From positions 1,984,001-2,048,000 of the forward strand of contig NZ_CP041730.1 of assembly GCF_007431345.1 (NCBI RefSeq): a stretch of DNA of 64,000 nt, written 5' to 3'. Source of the stretch: Chitinimonas arctica (lineage in GTDB: Bacteria > Pseudomonadota > Gammaproteobacteria > Burkholderiales > Chitinimonadaceae). Below are positions 1 through 8,535 of the stretch, in pieces. The translations under genes and the position numbers were made by a program. The notes below the pieces were generated by a model that did no database searches, had not been told where the DNA came from, and saw nothing but the letters and a program-made list of their open reading frames with translations. Position 1 is the stretch's first letter; each line of letters starts with the position of its first letter.

Positions 1-503
1 TGAATTGCCCGCACCGGGTCCAAGGCATAGCTGCCGGCCCAGTCGGCGGTGTCGCGCAAGGTCTTGGGGCCGAGGAAAGGCACGACCAGATAGGGGCCGC
101 TGCCCATGCCCCAATGACCCAGTACCTGGCCGAAATCCTCATCGTGCTTTTCCAGGCCGGCCTGGCTGGCGATATCGATCAGGCCGAGCAAACCGAAGGT
201 CGAATTGAACACCACCCGGGTACCATCGCTGGCTGCATCGCGCCAATTGCCTTGCAGCAGATTGGCGGCGCCGATGTAGACATCCTGCAGGTTGCCGAAG
301 AAATTGGCGACGCCGGCACGGATCGGCTTGGGCGTGATGGCGACATAACCTTTGGCCACCGGCTTGAGCACGGCCTTATCCAAGGCGCTATTGAATGCAT
401 AGACCTTGCGGTTGATCGGTTCGAGCGGATCGTAATGGTTGGTCGGCGTGGCACATGCCGCCAGCAACAGCGGGCTCAACAACAGAGGGAGCCGGTGGCG
501 CAT
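1..503 (-). CDS. mlaA: MlaA (VacJ) lipoprotein, C-terminus beyond window
   Basis: Outer-membrane lipoprotein of the Mla pathway; in this family MlaA removes mislocalised phospholipid from the outer leaflet and hands it to MlaC. About 167 residues are visible and the C-terminal end runs off the left edge. The N-terminus has a basic start, a Leu-rich stretch and a lipobox Leu-Ala-Ala-Cys near residues 14-17, followed by the family-typical DPLEPINRKVYAFN segment and NPhe/Asn-rich body. The start is the ATG at 501-503. It is the last gene of the minus-strand mla operon, 42 bases after mlaB, the usual arrangement in betaproteobacteria. Confidence 0.93.
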   Translation of the reverse strand, partial: MRHRLPLLLSPLLLAACATPTNHYDPLEPINRKVYAFNSALDKAVLKPVAKGYVAITPKPIRAGVANFFGNLQDVYIGAANLLQGNWRDAASDGTRVVFNSTFGLLGLIDIASQAGLEKHDEDFGQVLGHWGMGSGPYLVVPFLGPKTLRDTADWAGSYALDPVRAI

Positions 504-545
504 CGAAGCACTCCGCGTGGATATGACTTCAAGCATAGCGCACGC

Positions 546-821
546 TCATGCCTGGATATGCGGCAGGAATTCCTCGACGCCATAAAGCGCGGCAAGGCTG
601 GTGAGGTTGGCCGGCGGCCGCTGCAGCGTAAGCTGGCGGCCGGCGGCCACGGCGTCGCGTTGCCAATGCAGCAACAGGCTGACCGCGGTCGAATCGATCT
701 CGCTCACTTCGGACAGATCCAGCACCAAGGCCGGCGCAGTCAGCTTGTCGGCAACCTCGCGCTGGACCCGGCAAATCGAATCGAGCGTGAGGGCGCCGCT
801 GAGTTTGACAGATTCGCTCAT
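546..821 (-). CDS. mlaB: MlaB, STAS-domain subunit of the Mla ABC transporter
   Basis: Small cytoplasmic STAS-domain protein (91 residues) that in the Mla system binds the ATPase MlaF and stabilises the MlaFEDB complex. The sequence shows the STAS core: a beta-strand ending in VLDLSEVSEIDSTAVSLL, where the Asp-Ser/Thr pair at the helix start is the family hallmark. It lies 7 bases downstream of mlaC and upstream of mlaA on the same strand, so it is surely part of the operon. Confidence 0.9.
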   Translation of the reverse strand: MSESVKLSGALTLDSICRVQREVADKLTAPALVLDLSEVSEIDSTAVSLLLHWQRDAVAAGRQLTLQRPPANLTSLAALYGVEEFLPHIQA

Positions 822-828
822 GATCCAC

Positions 829-1440
829 TTACTTTGACGGCGTCTTGGCCGGTTGTGCCGCGTTACGGTCGGCCAGGGCCTTGATCAGGCCGTCGATGCC
901 GTCCTTCTGGATAGTCTGGTTGAAGCTGGTGCGGTAGTTGGTCACCAGGCTCACGCCTTCCACGGCGATATCGTATACCTTCCAGTCGCTACCGACCTTG
1001 ATCAGGCGGTAGTCGATGGGGAAAGGCTGGCCGGTGGAAGCCGACACTTCGGTACGGACCGTCACGTCGGTATCGGACTCGGCCATCTTGACCGGCTTGA
1101 CGTCGATATTCTGCAGCTTGTTGGCGCCCACCGCGGTGGAGTAGGTCCGCACCAGCAAGGTACGGAATTCGCGCACCAGCGAACCCTGTTGGTCAGGTGT
1201 AGCCTGCTTCCAATAACGGCCCACCGCCAGTGCGGTCAGGCGATTGAAGTCGAAGCTGGGCAGCACCTTGGCCTCGACCAACTCACGGAAACGCTTGTCG
1301 GCGGGCGTGAGGTTGTCCTTCTTGATGGCTTCCAGCACGTCCTTGCTGGTGTTGCGGACCAGCTGCTCGGGGGCAGGAACGTCTGCCGCGGTGGCGGTCA
1401 AACCGGCGACCAGCATGATGAAGGCAAAGAGTTTACGCAT
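829..1440 (-). CDS. mlaC: MlaC periplasmic phospholipid-binding protein
   Basis: Periplasmic shuttle (203 residues) that carries phospholipid between MlaA in the outer membrane and MlaFEDB in the inner membrane; older name Ttg2D/toluene tolerance. It begins with a clear Sec signal peptide (Met-Arg-Lys, hydrophobic core, Ala-rich cleavage region around residues 18-22). The family pattern of a helical N-terminal half, FDFNRLTALAVGRYWKQAT, and a C-terminal half with YRLIKVGSDWKVYDIAVEGVSL is present. It sits between mlaD and mlaB with 11- and 7-base gaps. Confidence 0.94.
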   Translation of the reverse strand: MRKLFAFIMLVAGLTATAADVPAPEQLVRNTSKDVLEAIKKDNLTPADKRFRELVEAKVLPSFDFNRLTALAVGRYWKQATPDQQGSLVREFRTLLVRTYSTAVGANKLQNIDVKPVKMAESDTDVTVRTEVSASTGQPFPIDYRLIKVGSDWKVYDIAVEGVSLVTNYRTSFNQTIQKDGIDGLIKALADRNAAQPAKTPSK

Positions 1441-1451
1441 GATTCTTCCTG

Positions 1452-1934
1452 TTATGGTGCAGTAGTCGGCTGAGCGGGATTCTCCGCTGCTTTGCTGAAC
1501 ATGAACTGACTGATTAACTTTTCCAGCACGACGGCCGAAGAAGTGAGCGTGATTCGATCGCCATTCTTTAACATGGTTTCATCCGCGCCAGGTTCAACCC
1601 CTATGTACTGATCGCCGAGGATGCCGGAGGTAAGGATCTCGGCCGACGAGTCGCGGCTGAAGTGGTAACCCTGCTCGATATCCAGGGCAACCATGGCCCG
1701 ATAGGTCACCGGATCCAGGCTGATCCCCGCCACCCGGCCCACCAGCACGCCGGCGCTCTTGATCGGCGCACGCGCCTTCAAGCCACCGATATTGTCGAAG
1801 GCCGCGGTCACCCGGTACGTGGCCTTGCTGCCGCCATTGGATACATTGCTGACCCGCAAGGCCAGGAATGCCAGCGAAGCCAGCCCCAGCATCACAAACA
1901 CACCGACCCAGAAGTCGTAAACGCGGCGATTCAT
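1452..1934 (-). CDS. mlaD: MlaD, MCE-domain substrate-binding subunit
   Basis: Inner-membrane-anchored MCE-domain protein (160 residues) that forms the hexameric periplasmic ring of the MlaFEDB transporter. One N-terminal membrane helix (about residues 8-27, FWVGVFVMLGLASLAFLAL) is followed by a single MCE domain with the typical FDNIGGLKARAPIKSAGVLVGRV segment shortened here to its core. The length fits single-MCE MlaD proteins. The ATG at 1932-1934 shares a base with the stop codon of mlaE, implying coupled translation. Confidence 0.94.
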   Translation of the reverse strand: MNRRVYDFWVGVFVMLGLASLAFLALRVSNVSNGGSKATYRVTAAFDNIGGLKARAPIKSAGVLVGRVAGISLDPVTYRAMVALDIEQGYHFSRDSSAEILTSGILGDQYIGVEPGADETMLKNGDRITLTSSAVVLEKLISQFMFSKAAENPAQPTTAP

Positions 1935-2728
1935 CAGACACCTCTAAACATGAAAGCGGTCAGGATGAAATCCAGAACCAGAATAACGAGCGAAGACGTC
2001 ACCACCGTGCGCGTGGTCGCGCCCGAGACGCCTTCCGCGGTGGGCGGCGCATCGAAACCTTCGAACACCGCGATAATGGATACAGCGACACCGAATACGA
2101 CACTTTTCACCAAGCCGTTGCCGATATCGTTGTAAAGATCGACCTGGGCCTGCATCTGCGCCCAGAAGGAACCGGCATCCACCCCGATCAGCACGACGCC
2201 GACCACGTAACCGCCCAAAATGCCCATGGCGGAAAACAGCGCGGCCAGGATGGGCATCGAGATGACGCCGGCCCAGAAGCGGGGCGCCACCACGCGGGCG
2301 ACCGGATTGACCGCCATCATTTCCATGGCGGCCAGTTGCTCGGTGGCCTTCATCAGGCCGATCTCGGCGGTAATGGCGGAACCGGCCCGGCTGGCGAACA
2401 GCAAGCCGGCCACCACCGGACCCAATTCGCGCAGCAGGCTCAGCGCAACCAGTACGCCCAGCGCTTCGGAAGCGCCGAAGCGCTGCAAGGTATCGTAGCC
2501 CTGCAAGCCCAGCACCATGCCGACGAACAGGCCGGACACCATGATGATCAGCAGCGACAAGACCCCGGTGAAATAGATTTCACGCACCACCAGGCTGAAA
2601 CGGCGCAAGGCCGTCGCGGAATGCCACAGCACGGCCATCAGGAAGCGGAAGCCGAAGCCGAGTTTTTCCAGCGCATCCACCACCGGCTCGCCGAGGGTGC
2701 GCATCAACTTATCCAACCAATTAAGCAC
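1934..2728 (-). CDS. mlaE: MlaE ABC transporter permease
   Basis: Integral membrane permease of the Mla phospholipid transporter (264 residues, several hydrophobic helices). Family markers are the central ALSLLRELGPVVAGLLFA stretch and the EIGLMKATEQLAAMEMM loop with its charged residues that contacts the ATPase. The start overlaps the end of mlaF by 8 bases, as usual for this operon. Confidence 0.94.
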   Translation of the reverse strand: MLNWLDKLMRTLGEPVVDALEKLGFGFRFLMAVLWHSATALRRFSLVVREIYFTGVLSLLIIMVSGLFVGMVLGLQGYDTLQRFGASEALGVLVALSLLRELGPVVAGLLFASRAGSAITAEIGLMKATEQLAAMEMMAVNPVARVVAPRFWAGVISMPILAALFSAMGILGGYVVGVVLIGVDAGSFWAQMQAQVDLYNDIGNGLVKSVVFGVAVSIIAVFEGFDAPPTAEGVSGATTRTVVTSSLVILVLDFILTAFMFRGV

Positions 2729-3551
2729 GGCGCACTCCCATCAATTCTTCCGCATAGGGCTTGGCCGGATACTGGAATGGCACCGGACCGTCGGGCAGGC
2801 CGCCGACGAACTGGTGCACGAAAGGTTCTTCGGACGCCCGGATCTCCTCCGGGGTTCCCTCGGCCACGATCGCGCCTTCCGACACGAAATAGACGTAATC
2901 CACGATGCTCAGCGATTCCGCCACCGAGTGGGTCACCATCACCGTGGTGGCGCCCAGCGCATCATTCAAGTCGCGTATCAATTTGCCGACCACGCCCAGC
3001 GAGATCGGATCGAGACCGGCGAAGGGCTCGTCATACATCATCAGCATGGGATCGAGGGCGATGGCGCGGGCCAACGCGACCCGGCGGGCCATGCCGCCGG
3101 ACAATTCGGAGGGCATCAGCTTGGCCGCGCCACGCAAGCCCACCGCATTGAGTTTCATCATGACCAGGTCGCGTATCATCGACTCGGGCAGCTCGGTGTG
3201 CTCGCGCATCTGGAACGCCACGTTGTCGAAAACCGACATATCCGTGAACAGCGCGCCGAATTGGAACAGCATGCCCATCTTGCGGCGCAGCAGATAAAGG
3301 CCTTCGGAATCGAGGTCGTGCACGACCTGTCCGGCAACCTTGACCTCGCCGCGCGAAGGCTTGATCTGGCCGCCTATCAGGCGCAGCAGCGTCGTCTTGC
3401 CGCAGCCGGAACCGCCCATGATGGCGACCACCTTCCCTTTCGGGATGGACAGGCTGATGCCTTTAAGGATGGCGCGACGGCCATATGAGAATGTGACGTT
3501 GTCGATATCGACAAGCGGATCGGCGGGCACGGCGTGGGCGCTCAGGGGCAT
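2721..3551 (-). CDS. mlaF: MlaF ABC transporter ATP-binding subunit
   Basis: Cytoplasmic ATPase (276 residues) that powers MlaFEDB. Visible motifs are Walker A GGSGCGKTT near residue 47, the ABC signature ELSGGMARR, Walker B MMYDEPFAGLD and the switch histidine in MVTHSV. The start codon lies 141 bases from the divergent response-regulator gene, so the promoter for the whole minus-strand mla operon should lie in 3552-3692. First gene of mlaFEDCBA. Confidence 0.95.
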   Translation of the reverse strand: MPLSAHAVPADPLVDIDNVTFSYGRRAILKGISLSIPKGKVVAIMGGSGCGKTTLLRLIGGQIKPSRGEVKVAGQVVHDLDSEGLYLLRRKMGMLFQFGALFTDMSVFDNVAFQMREHTELPESMIRDLVMMKLNAVGLRGAAKLMPSELSGGMARRVALARAIALDPMLMMYDEPFAGLDPISLGVVGKLIRDLNDALGATTVMVTHSVAESLSIVDYVYFVSEGAIVAEGTPEEIRASEEPFVHQFVGGLPDGPVPFQYPAKPYAEELMGVRRA

Positions 3552-3692
3552 TGGGGGTCGTAATTCTAATGTAAGCAGCGATGTGACAACAACAAATCAT
3601 GCCAGTTTCATGCTGCAATGCAACAGCGGGAATGCATTCTCCCATCCAAAGCCCGGTGCTAGGATGGGGATACCTTCGGCGCACAGATCATT

Positions 3693-5114
3693 ATGGATAC
3701 TGCAAAGCCCGGCCTTTTGCTTGTCGATGACGACCCCCTGATCCGCGATACGCTGAGCTTCGTGCTTGCCGACGATTTTGATATCCGCAGCGCCGCCAAC
3801 CGGCCCGAAGCCGTTGCCTGGGCCAGTTCGGTGGAATTCCGGCCGGCGCTCGCCCTGGTCGACCTGGGCCTGCCGCCCAATCCGCACCAACCCGATGAAG
3901 GCTTCCGCCTGATCGTCGAACTGGCCGCGCTGGTGCCGACGATCAAGACCTTGGCCTTGACCGGCCAAACCAGTGAACACAACGCCCGCCATGCCCGTAC
4001 CTTGGGGGCCATCGATTTTATCGCCAAGCCGGTAAGCGCCGCTGCGCTGCGCGAAATTCTCAAGCGCGCCCTCAACTGGCGCGAGGTGGATGCGGATATC
4101 GCACCGCAACTGGATGTCGCCGGCCTGGTCGGGCACAGCCCGGCCATGGAGCGGCTAAAACGCCAGGTGCATCAGTTCGCCGGCTCGCCCTTCCCGGTCC
4201 TGATCACCGGTGAATCCGGATCAGGCAAGGAGGCGGTGGCCAAAGCGCTGCATGCCGCTTCGCCGCGCGCTCGGCAGCCCTTCCTGGCCCTCAACTGCGC
4301 GGCGCTGACCGAGAGCCTGATCGAAGCCACCCTGTTCGGCCATGCCAAGGGGGCGTTCACCGGTGCGATCGCAGCCAAATCCGGTTATTTCGACGAAGTG
4401 GGCGAAGGCACCCTGTTCCTGGACGAAATCGGCGAATTGCCGCTGGGCCTGCAAGCCAAGCTGCTGCGGGTACTGGAGAACGGTGAATTCCAGCGCCTGG
4501 GCGAAACCCAGACCCGTACCAGCCGGGCGCGGGTGGTGGCCGCCACCAATCGCGATCTGCGCCGGCTGGCACGCAGCGGTGAATTTCGCGCCGATCTCTA
4601 CCACCGTCTATCCGTGCTGGCGCTTGAAACGCCCCCCCTGCGCGATCTGCACGAGGATCGCCGGGTACTGCTGGCACATTTCCTGCAGCTCTACGCCCGG
4701 CAACTGGGGGTAACCCCCTTTCACTTCGACGATACGGCCTGGCAACGCTGGGACAATTATCCCTTTCCCGGCAATGTGCGCGAACTTCGCAACATCATTA
4801 TCCGTCTATTGGCCAAATACCCCGGGGCGGGCATCGACGCCACGCTGCTGGTGGACGAGTTCGATAGCGATTTGCTGCCCGCCACCAGCCGCTTCGAGCA
4901 GGCGGACCTGGAGGCCGCGACCCGCTTGTTGCGGGAAAGCCGTGACTTCAATCTCGACCAGTGGCTGGCGAGCTGGGAAAAAAACTGCATCGAAGCCGCC
5001 CTGGCCATGGCCGACGGCCATATGAGCCAAGCCGCCCGCCTGTTGGGCGTAAACCGTACTACGCTGTATAGCCGGCTCGACAGCCTGCATGATCGCCATC
5101 GCAAAGAGAGATAG
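3693..5114 (+). CDS. Sigma-54-dependent response regulator (PEP-CTERM-box type)
   Basis: NtrC-class transcription activator (473 residues). The N-terminal receiver domain (about 1-125) has the acidic pocket VDDDP and phospho-acceptor Asp57 in LVDLGLPP. The AAA+ domain (about 147-375) has GESGSGKEAV, the sigma-54 contact loop GAFTGA and Walker B FLDEIGELP; the C-terminus has a Fis-type helix-turn-helix (MSQAARLLGVNRTTLYSRL). The receiver resembles the PEP-CTERM-box response regulators in having an expanded LPPNPHQPDEG loop and an ALTGQ segment (family knowledge). No partner kinase is adjacent. It heads the pilus operon, with only 4 bases to the next gene, so it may control it. Confidence 0.88.
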   Translation: MDTAKPGLLLVDDDPLIRDTLSFVLADDFDIRSAANRPEAVAWASSVEFRPALALVDLGLPPNPHQPDEGFRLIVELAALVPTIKTLALTGQTSEHNARHARTLGAIDFIAKPVSAAALREILKRALNWREVDADIAPQLDVAGLVGHSPAMERLKRQVHQFAGSPFPVLITGESGSGKEAVAKALHAASPRARQPFLALNCAALTESLIEATLFGHAKGAFTGAIAAKSGYFDEVGEGTLFLDEIGELPLGLQAKLLRVLENGEFQRLGETQTRTSRARVVAATNRDLRRLARSGEFRADLYHRLSVLALETPPLRDLHEDRRVLLAHFLQLYARQLGVTPFHFDDTAWQRWDNYPFPGNVRELRNIIIRLLAKYPGAGIDATLLVDEFDSDLLPATSRFEQADLEAATRLLRESRDFNLDQWLASWEKNCIEAALAMADGHMSQAARLLGVNRTTLYSRLDSLHDRHRKER

Positions 5115-5118
5115 CGCT

Positions 5119-6549
5119 GTGTACCTCGACCACTACGGATTGGCGGAGCCCCCCTTCCGCATCACGCCGCACACCGAGTTCTTCTACCGTGGCGCCAATC
5201 GCGGCGCCACGCTGGAAGCGCTGCAGTACGCGATCCTGCATGGCGAAGGCCTGGTCAAGGTCACCGGCGAGGTCGGTGCGGGCAAGACGATGCTGTGCCG
5301 GGTGTTGATGGAAGGCTTGCCCGCCGATATCGACACGGTCTACCTGGCCAACCCCAGCATGAGCAAGGAGGAAATCCTGCTGGCCATCGCCGAGGATTTG
5401 AAGCTGGACCTGCCCGGCGCCCGCTCCAGCGTGCTGATCCGGGCCCTGCAGGATGCCCTGATCGAGCGCTATGCGGCCGGCAGGCAGGTCGTGGTGCTGA
5501 TCGATGAGGCCCACGCAATGCCGGAAGAGAGCCTGGAGGAAGTCAGGCTCCTTTCAAATCTCGAACACGGCCATCACAAGCTGCTGCAGATCGTGCTGTT
5601 CGGCCAGCCCGAGCTGGATGAGAAACTGGCGCCGCAAGCCATGCGCCAGCTGCGCGAACGCATTACCCACAGCTTCGAACTGGCCCCGTTGCGACAGGCC
5701 GATGTCGGCGAATACCTGATATTCCGCTTGCGCACGGCAGGCTACAAGGGACCGGACCCCTTTACCCGCCACGCGGTGCGGCGCATCGCCGCCGAGTCGG
5801 AAGGCCTCACCCGCCGCATCAATATCCTGGCCGATAAATCGCTGATCGCCTCGTTCGCCGCCGATCGCCACCAGGTCAACGACACCGACGCGCGCGCCGC
5901 CTGCCGCGACAGTGCCTTTCGCGGCCGCAGGTTGCGGCGGCATGCCTGGCCACTGGCCGGGGCGGGCTTGCTTGCACTGGGCATTTTGCTGGGTACCTTG
6001 GGCGGGCATTGGCTGACGCCGCCTGCGAGCGGTTTGGCCAAGGCCCCCAGCGGACTTGCAAGCCCTGTACGCACCAGCGCAAACACGCACCAGCCAGTTG
6101 TCACCCCAAGCGCGCCGACCGCCAAGACGCCTGCTGCCCTGCCCGGCACCGAATCCACGCCAACCGATCTACTCAGCCGGCGCCTGAGCCAAAGCCAGGC
6201 CATGCTCGATAGCGAGGCGGACGGACGCTATACCGTGCAGTTCTCCATCACCCCGCGCCAGGCCCGCCAGGAACTGGCCAAGATGCTCGCCAGCACGGCC
6301 CGGCAATTGTCCGCCGAACAACTCTATGTCTACCCGCTTACCAGCCGGCAGGGCGTGCCCTATATGGCACTCAGCTATGGATTGTTCATGGACCGTGCGG
6401 CCGCCTTGCAGGCACAGGCCGGTTTGCCGGCCAATCTGCAGCGCAATCAACCGATATTGCGCACGGTGGGTAGTATCAAACAGGAACTGCGTGAAAACGC
6501 CGAGCAGATAGCCAAAAGGGCGTCACCTGGACCGCAAGGTGATGGGTAG
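5119..6549 (+). CDS. MshM/ExeA-like AAA ATPase with membrane segment
   Basis: AAA ATPase of the ExeA/GspA/MshM type, which in type II secretion and MSHA systems helps place the secretin in the cell wall. Walker A GEVGAGKT lies near residues 50-57 and Walker B VLIDEAH follows. A transmembrane helix is near 275-298, followed by an Ala/Pro-rich linker and a C-terminal SPOR-like region. I chose the GTG at 5119 because it gives the family N-terminus MYLDHYGLAEPPF and has a purine-rich AAAGAGAG upstream. An ATG at 5089 would extend it into the preceding gene. About 476 residues. Confidence 0.85.
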   Translation: MYLDHYGLAEPPFRITPHTEFFYRGANRGATLEALQYAILHGEGLVKVTGEVGAGKTMLCRVLMEGLPADIDTVYLANPSMSKEEILLAIAEDLKLDLPGARSSVLIRALQDALIERYAAGRQVVVLIDEAHAMPEESLEEVRLLSNLEHGHHKLLQIVLFGQPELDEKLAPQAMRQLRERITHSFELAPLRQADVGEYLIFRLRTAGYKGPDPFTRHAVRRIAAESEGLTRRINILADKSLIASFAADRHQVNDTDARAACRDSAFRGRRLRRHAWPLAGAGLLALGILLGTLGGHWLTPPASGLAKAPSGLASPVRTSANTHQPVVTPSAPTAKTPAALPGTESTPTDLLSRRLSQSQAMLDSEADGRYTVQFSITPRQARQELAKMLASTARQLSAEQLYVYPLTSRQGVPYMALSYGLFMDRAAALQAQAGLPANLQRNQPILRTVGSIKQELRENAEQIAKRASPGPQGDG

Positions 6550-6645
6550 CACGGGAGTACCAATTCAATAAACACATAAAATCAATAATTTCGGGGCTAT
6601 ATTTCAAGTGTCTTAATAGATATCCAATCCCACCCAAGTCGAGTT

Positions 6646-8526
6646 ATGAGCCGCTGCCACCTTCTGCTACTCGCCCCCGTACTCGCCGCCGGCTGCGCTA
6701 CCCAGCCCGCCAAGGTGGAACCTGGCCGCCATATCGCCCTCCCGCCCGCTCGCCTGGCGGACCTGCCCAAGCTGGTGGAACGGCCGGTTTTCCTTCCCAA
6801 ACCCAGCGCCCAGGCCAAGACCGACACCTATAGCGTGGTGGTCAACAATGTGCCGGTACGCGACCTGATGTTTGCCCTGGCACGCGACGCCAAGCTCAAT
6901 GTGGATGTACATCCGCTGATCCGGGGAACAGTGACGGTCAACGCCTTGAACCAGACCCTGCCGCAAATTCTCGACCGCATCAGCAATCAGGTCGATATGC
7001 GCTACACCCTGGACAAAGGCGTCCTGACCATTGTGCCGGACCGGCCCTATATCAAGAATTACGCCCTGGATTACGTCAACATTGCCCGCACCACCAAGAG
7101 CAATGTCACCATCTCGACTTCGGTGGCCGCTGCCGGCGGCTCGGTCCAAAGCGGTGGCGGCGGCGGTGGCGGCGGTTCGGGAAACGGCTCCATCACCGAG
7201 GTGAGCAATCTGGCCGAAAACAAGTTCTGGGAACGGCTGGAGGGCAATATCCGCACCTTGCTGGCCTCTTCTCGCCGCGTCAGCGCCGAGGAAAAGACCG
7301 AACGCGAAGCCATGGAAGCGAAGGACGATGCGCAGCGCCATGCCGACATGGCCGAACAGAAGGCCGAAAACACCAAGCGCCAGGAAGACCGCCTCAAGGT
7401 AGCCCAGACGGTAGCGCAGGCCGGTGCAGGCGCGCCCGCGCTGTTCTCCATGCTGGACAGCGGCGGCAAGGCCGCCGCCCCGGCCGCCGCGGGCAGCAAT
7501 GACGATATCTTCGTCCACCCCGAAACCGGCGTCCTGAGCATCAACGCCACCAGCCGCGAACATGCCAAGATCCAGGACTACCTCGACCGCGTCAGTGCCA
7601 GTGCACGCCGCCAGGTATTGATCGAGGCCACCATCGTGGAGGTGGCCCTGAACGATCACTACCAGACAGGGATCGATTGGCGGCTGTTCAAGAACGACGA
7701 AAACGGCACGGCGCAGGACAACCGTCTCAATATCAACCAATCCACCATGGGCGACAACCTGGCCCAACTGCCCTTTACCCTGCTCAGCTATACCAAGCGC
7801 GCCAGCAGCCTGTTCAACGGCGCCGATTTCACCGCCACCATCAAGGCACTGGAGCAGTTCGGCAAAACCAAGGTGCTGTCCAGCCCCAAGATCATGGCGC
7901 TCAACAACCAGACCGCGCTGCTCAAGGTGGTGGACGAAAAGGTCTATTTCACCATTACCGTGGACGTCGAATCCGCCACCACCACCACCCCGGAAAAGCG
8001 CACTTACACCAGCGAGCTGCACACGATCCCCATCGGCATGGTGATGAGCGTCACCCCGCAGATCAGCGACAACGACAATGTCTCGCTGAATATCCGTCCC
8101 ACCATCAGCCGCATTACCGGCTACAAGGCCGACCCCGCCGTGGCGCTGGTGCAAGCCAACAGCACCACGGAAAAAATCCAGAGCCTGGTGCCGGAGATCC
8201 AGGTCCGCGAGGTCGAATCGACCCTGCGGTTGGCCAGCGGCCAGGCCGCCATCCTGGGCGGCCTGATCCAGGACCAGGTACAGAATCAACGCGACGGATT
8301 GCCCACGCTATCGCGCCTGCCCTGGGGCGTGGGCGATTTGTTCAGCTACCGTGACGACAGGGCACAGAAGACCGAACTTGTCGTTTTCCTGCGCCCGGTG
8401 GTTATCCGGGAAGCCAGCTTGAACGGCGATCTGGCCGATTTCCGCCAGTTTGTCCCCACCGATAATTTCTTCAGCAGCCCGAAAGATGAACTTTCGGTCT
8501 TCAAGAGCGGTCTGCCGGCGCGCTGA
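6646..8526 (+). CDS. mshL: MSHA-type pilus secretin MshL
   Basis: Outer-membrane secretin (626 residues) through which the pilus would leave the cell. A lipoprotein signal is clear: LAPVLAAGC with Cys17 as the lipidated residue. An N-terminal short domain (VPVRDLMFALARDAKLNVDV) is followed by a Gly-only stretch near residues 166-176 and a charged helical insert. The secretin core from about 320 to 595 includes RQVLIEATIVEVALND, KVLSSPKIMALNNQTALLKV and LASGQAAILGGLIQ. The 96-base gap before it is AT-rich and could carry its own promoter. The next gene starts 9 bases downstream. Confidence 0.92.
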   Translation: MSRCHLLLLAPVLAAGCATQPAKVEPGRHIALPPARLADLPKLVERPVFLPKPSAQAKTDTYSVVVNNVPVRDLMFALARDAKLNVDVHPLIRGTVTVNALNQTLPQILDRISNQVDMRYTLDKGVLTIVPDRPYIKNYALDYVNIARTTKSNVTISTSVAAAGGSVQSGGGGGGGGSGNGSITEVSNLAENKFWERLEGNIRTLLASSRRVSAEEKTEREAMEAKDDAQRHADMAEQKAENTKRQEDRLKVAQTVAQAGAGAPALFSMLDSGGKAAAPAAAGSNDDIFVHPETGVLSINATSREHAKIQDYLDRVSASARRQVLIEATIVEVALNDHYQTGIDWRLFKNDENGTAQDNRLNINQSTMGDNLAQLPFTLLSYTKRASSLFNGADFTATIKALEQFGKTKVLSSPKIMALNNQTALLKVVDEKVYFTITVDVESATTTTPEKRTYTSELHTIPIGMVMSVTPQISDNDNVSLNIRPTISRITGYKADPAVALVQANSTTEKIQSLVPEIQVREVESTLRLASGQAAILGGLIQDQVQNQRDGLPTLSRLPWGVGDLFSYRDDRAQKTELVVFLRPVVIREASLNGDLADFRQFVPTDNFFSSPKDELSVFKSGLPAR

Positions 8527-8535
8527 GAGGACAGC

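Noticed and set aside
7150..7180. Poly-glycine repeat in mshL as a variable switch
   Set aside because: The codons are mixed GGT/GGC and repeat length is a multiple of three, so no on/off phase variation is expected.
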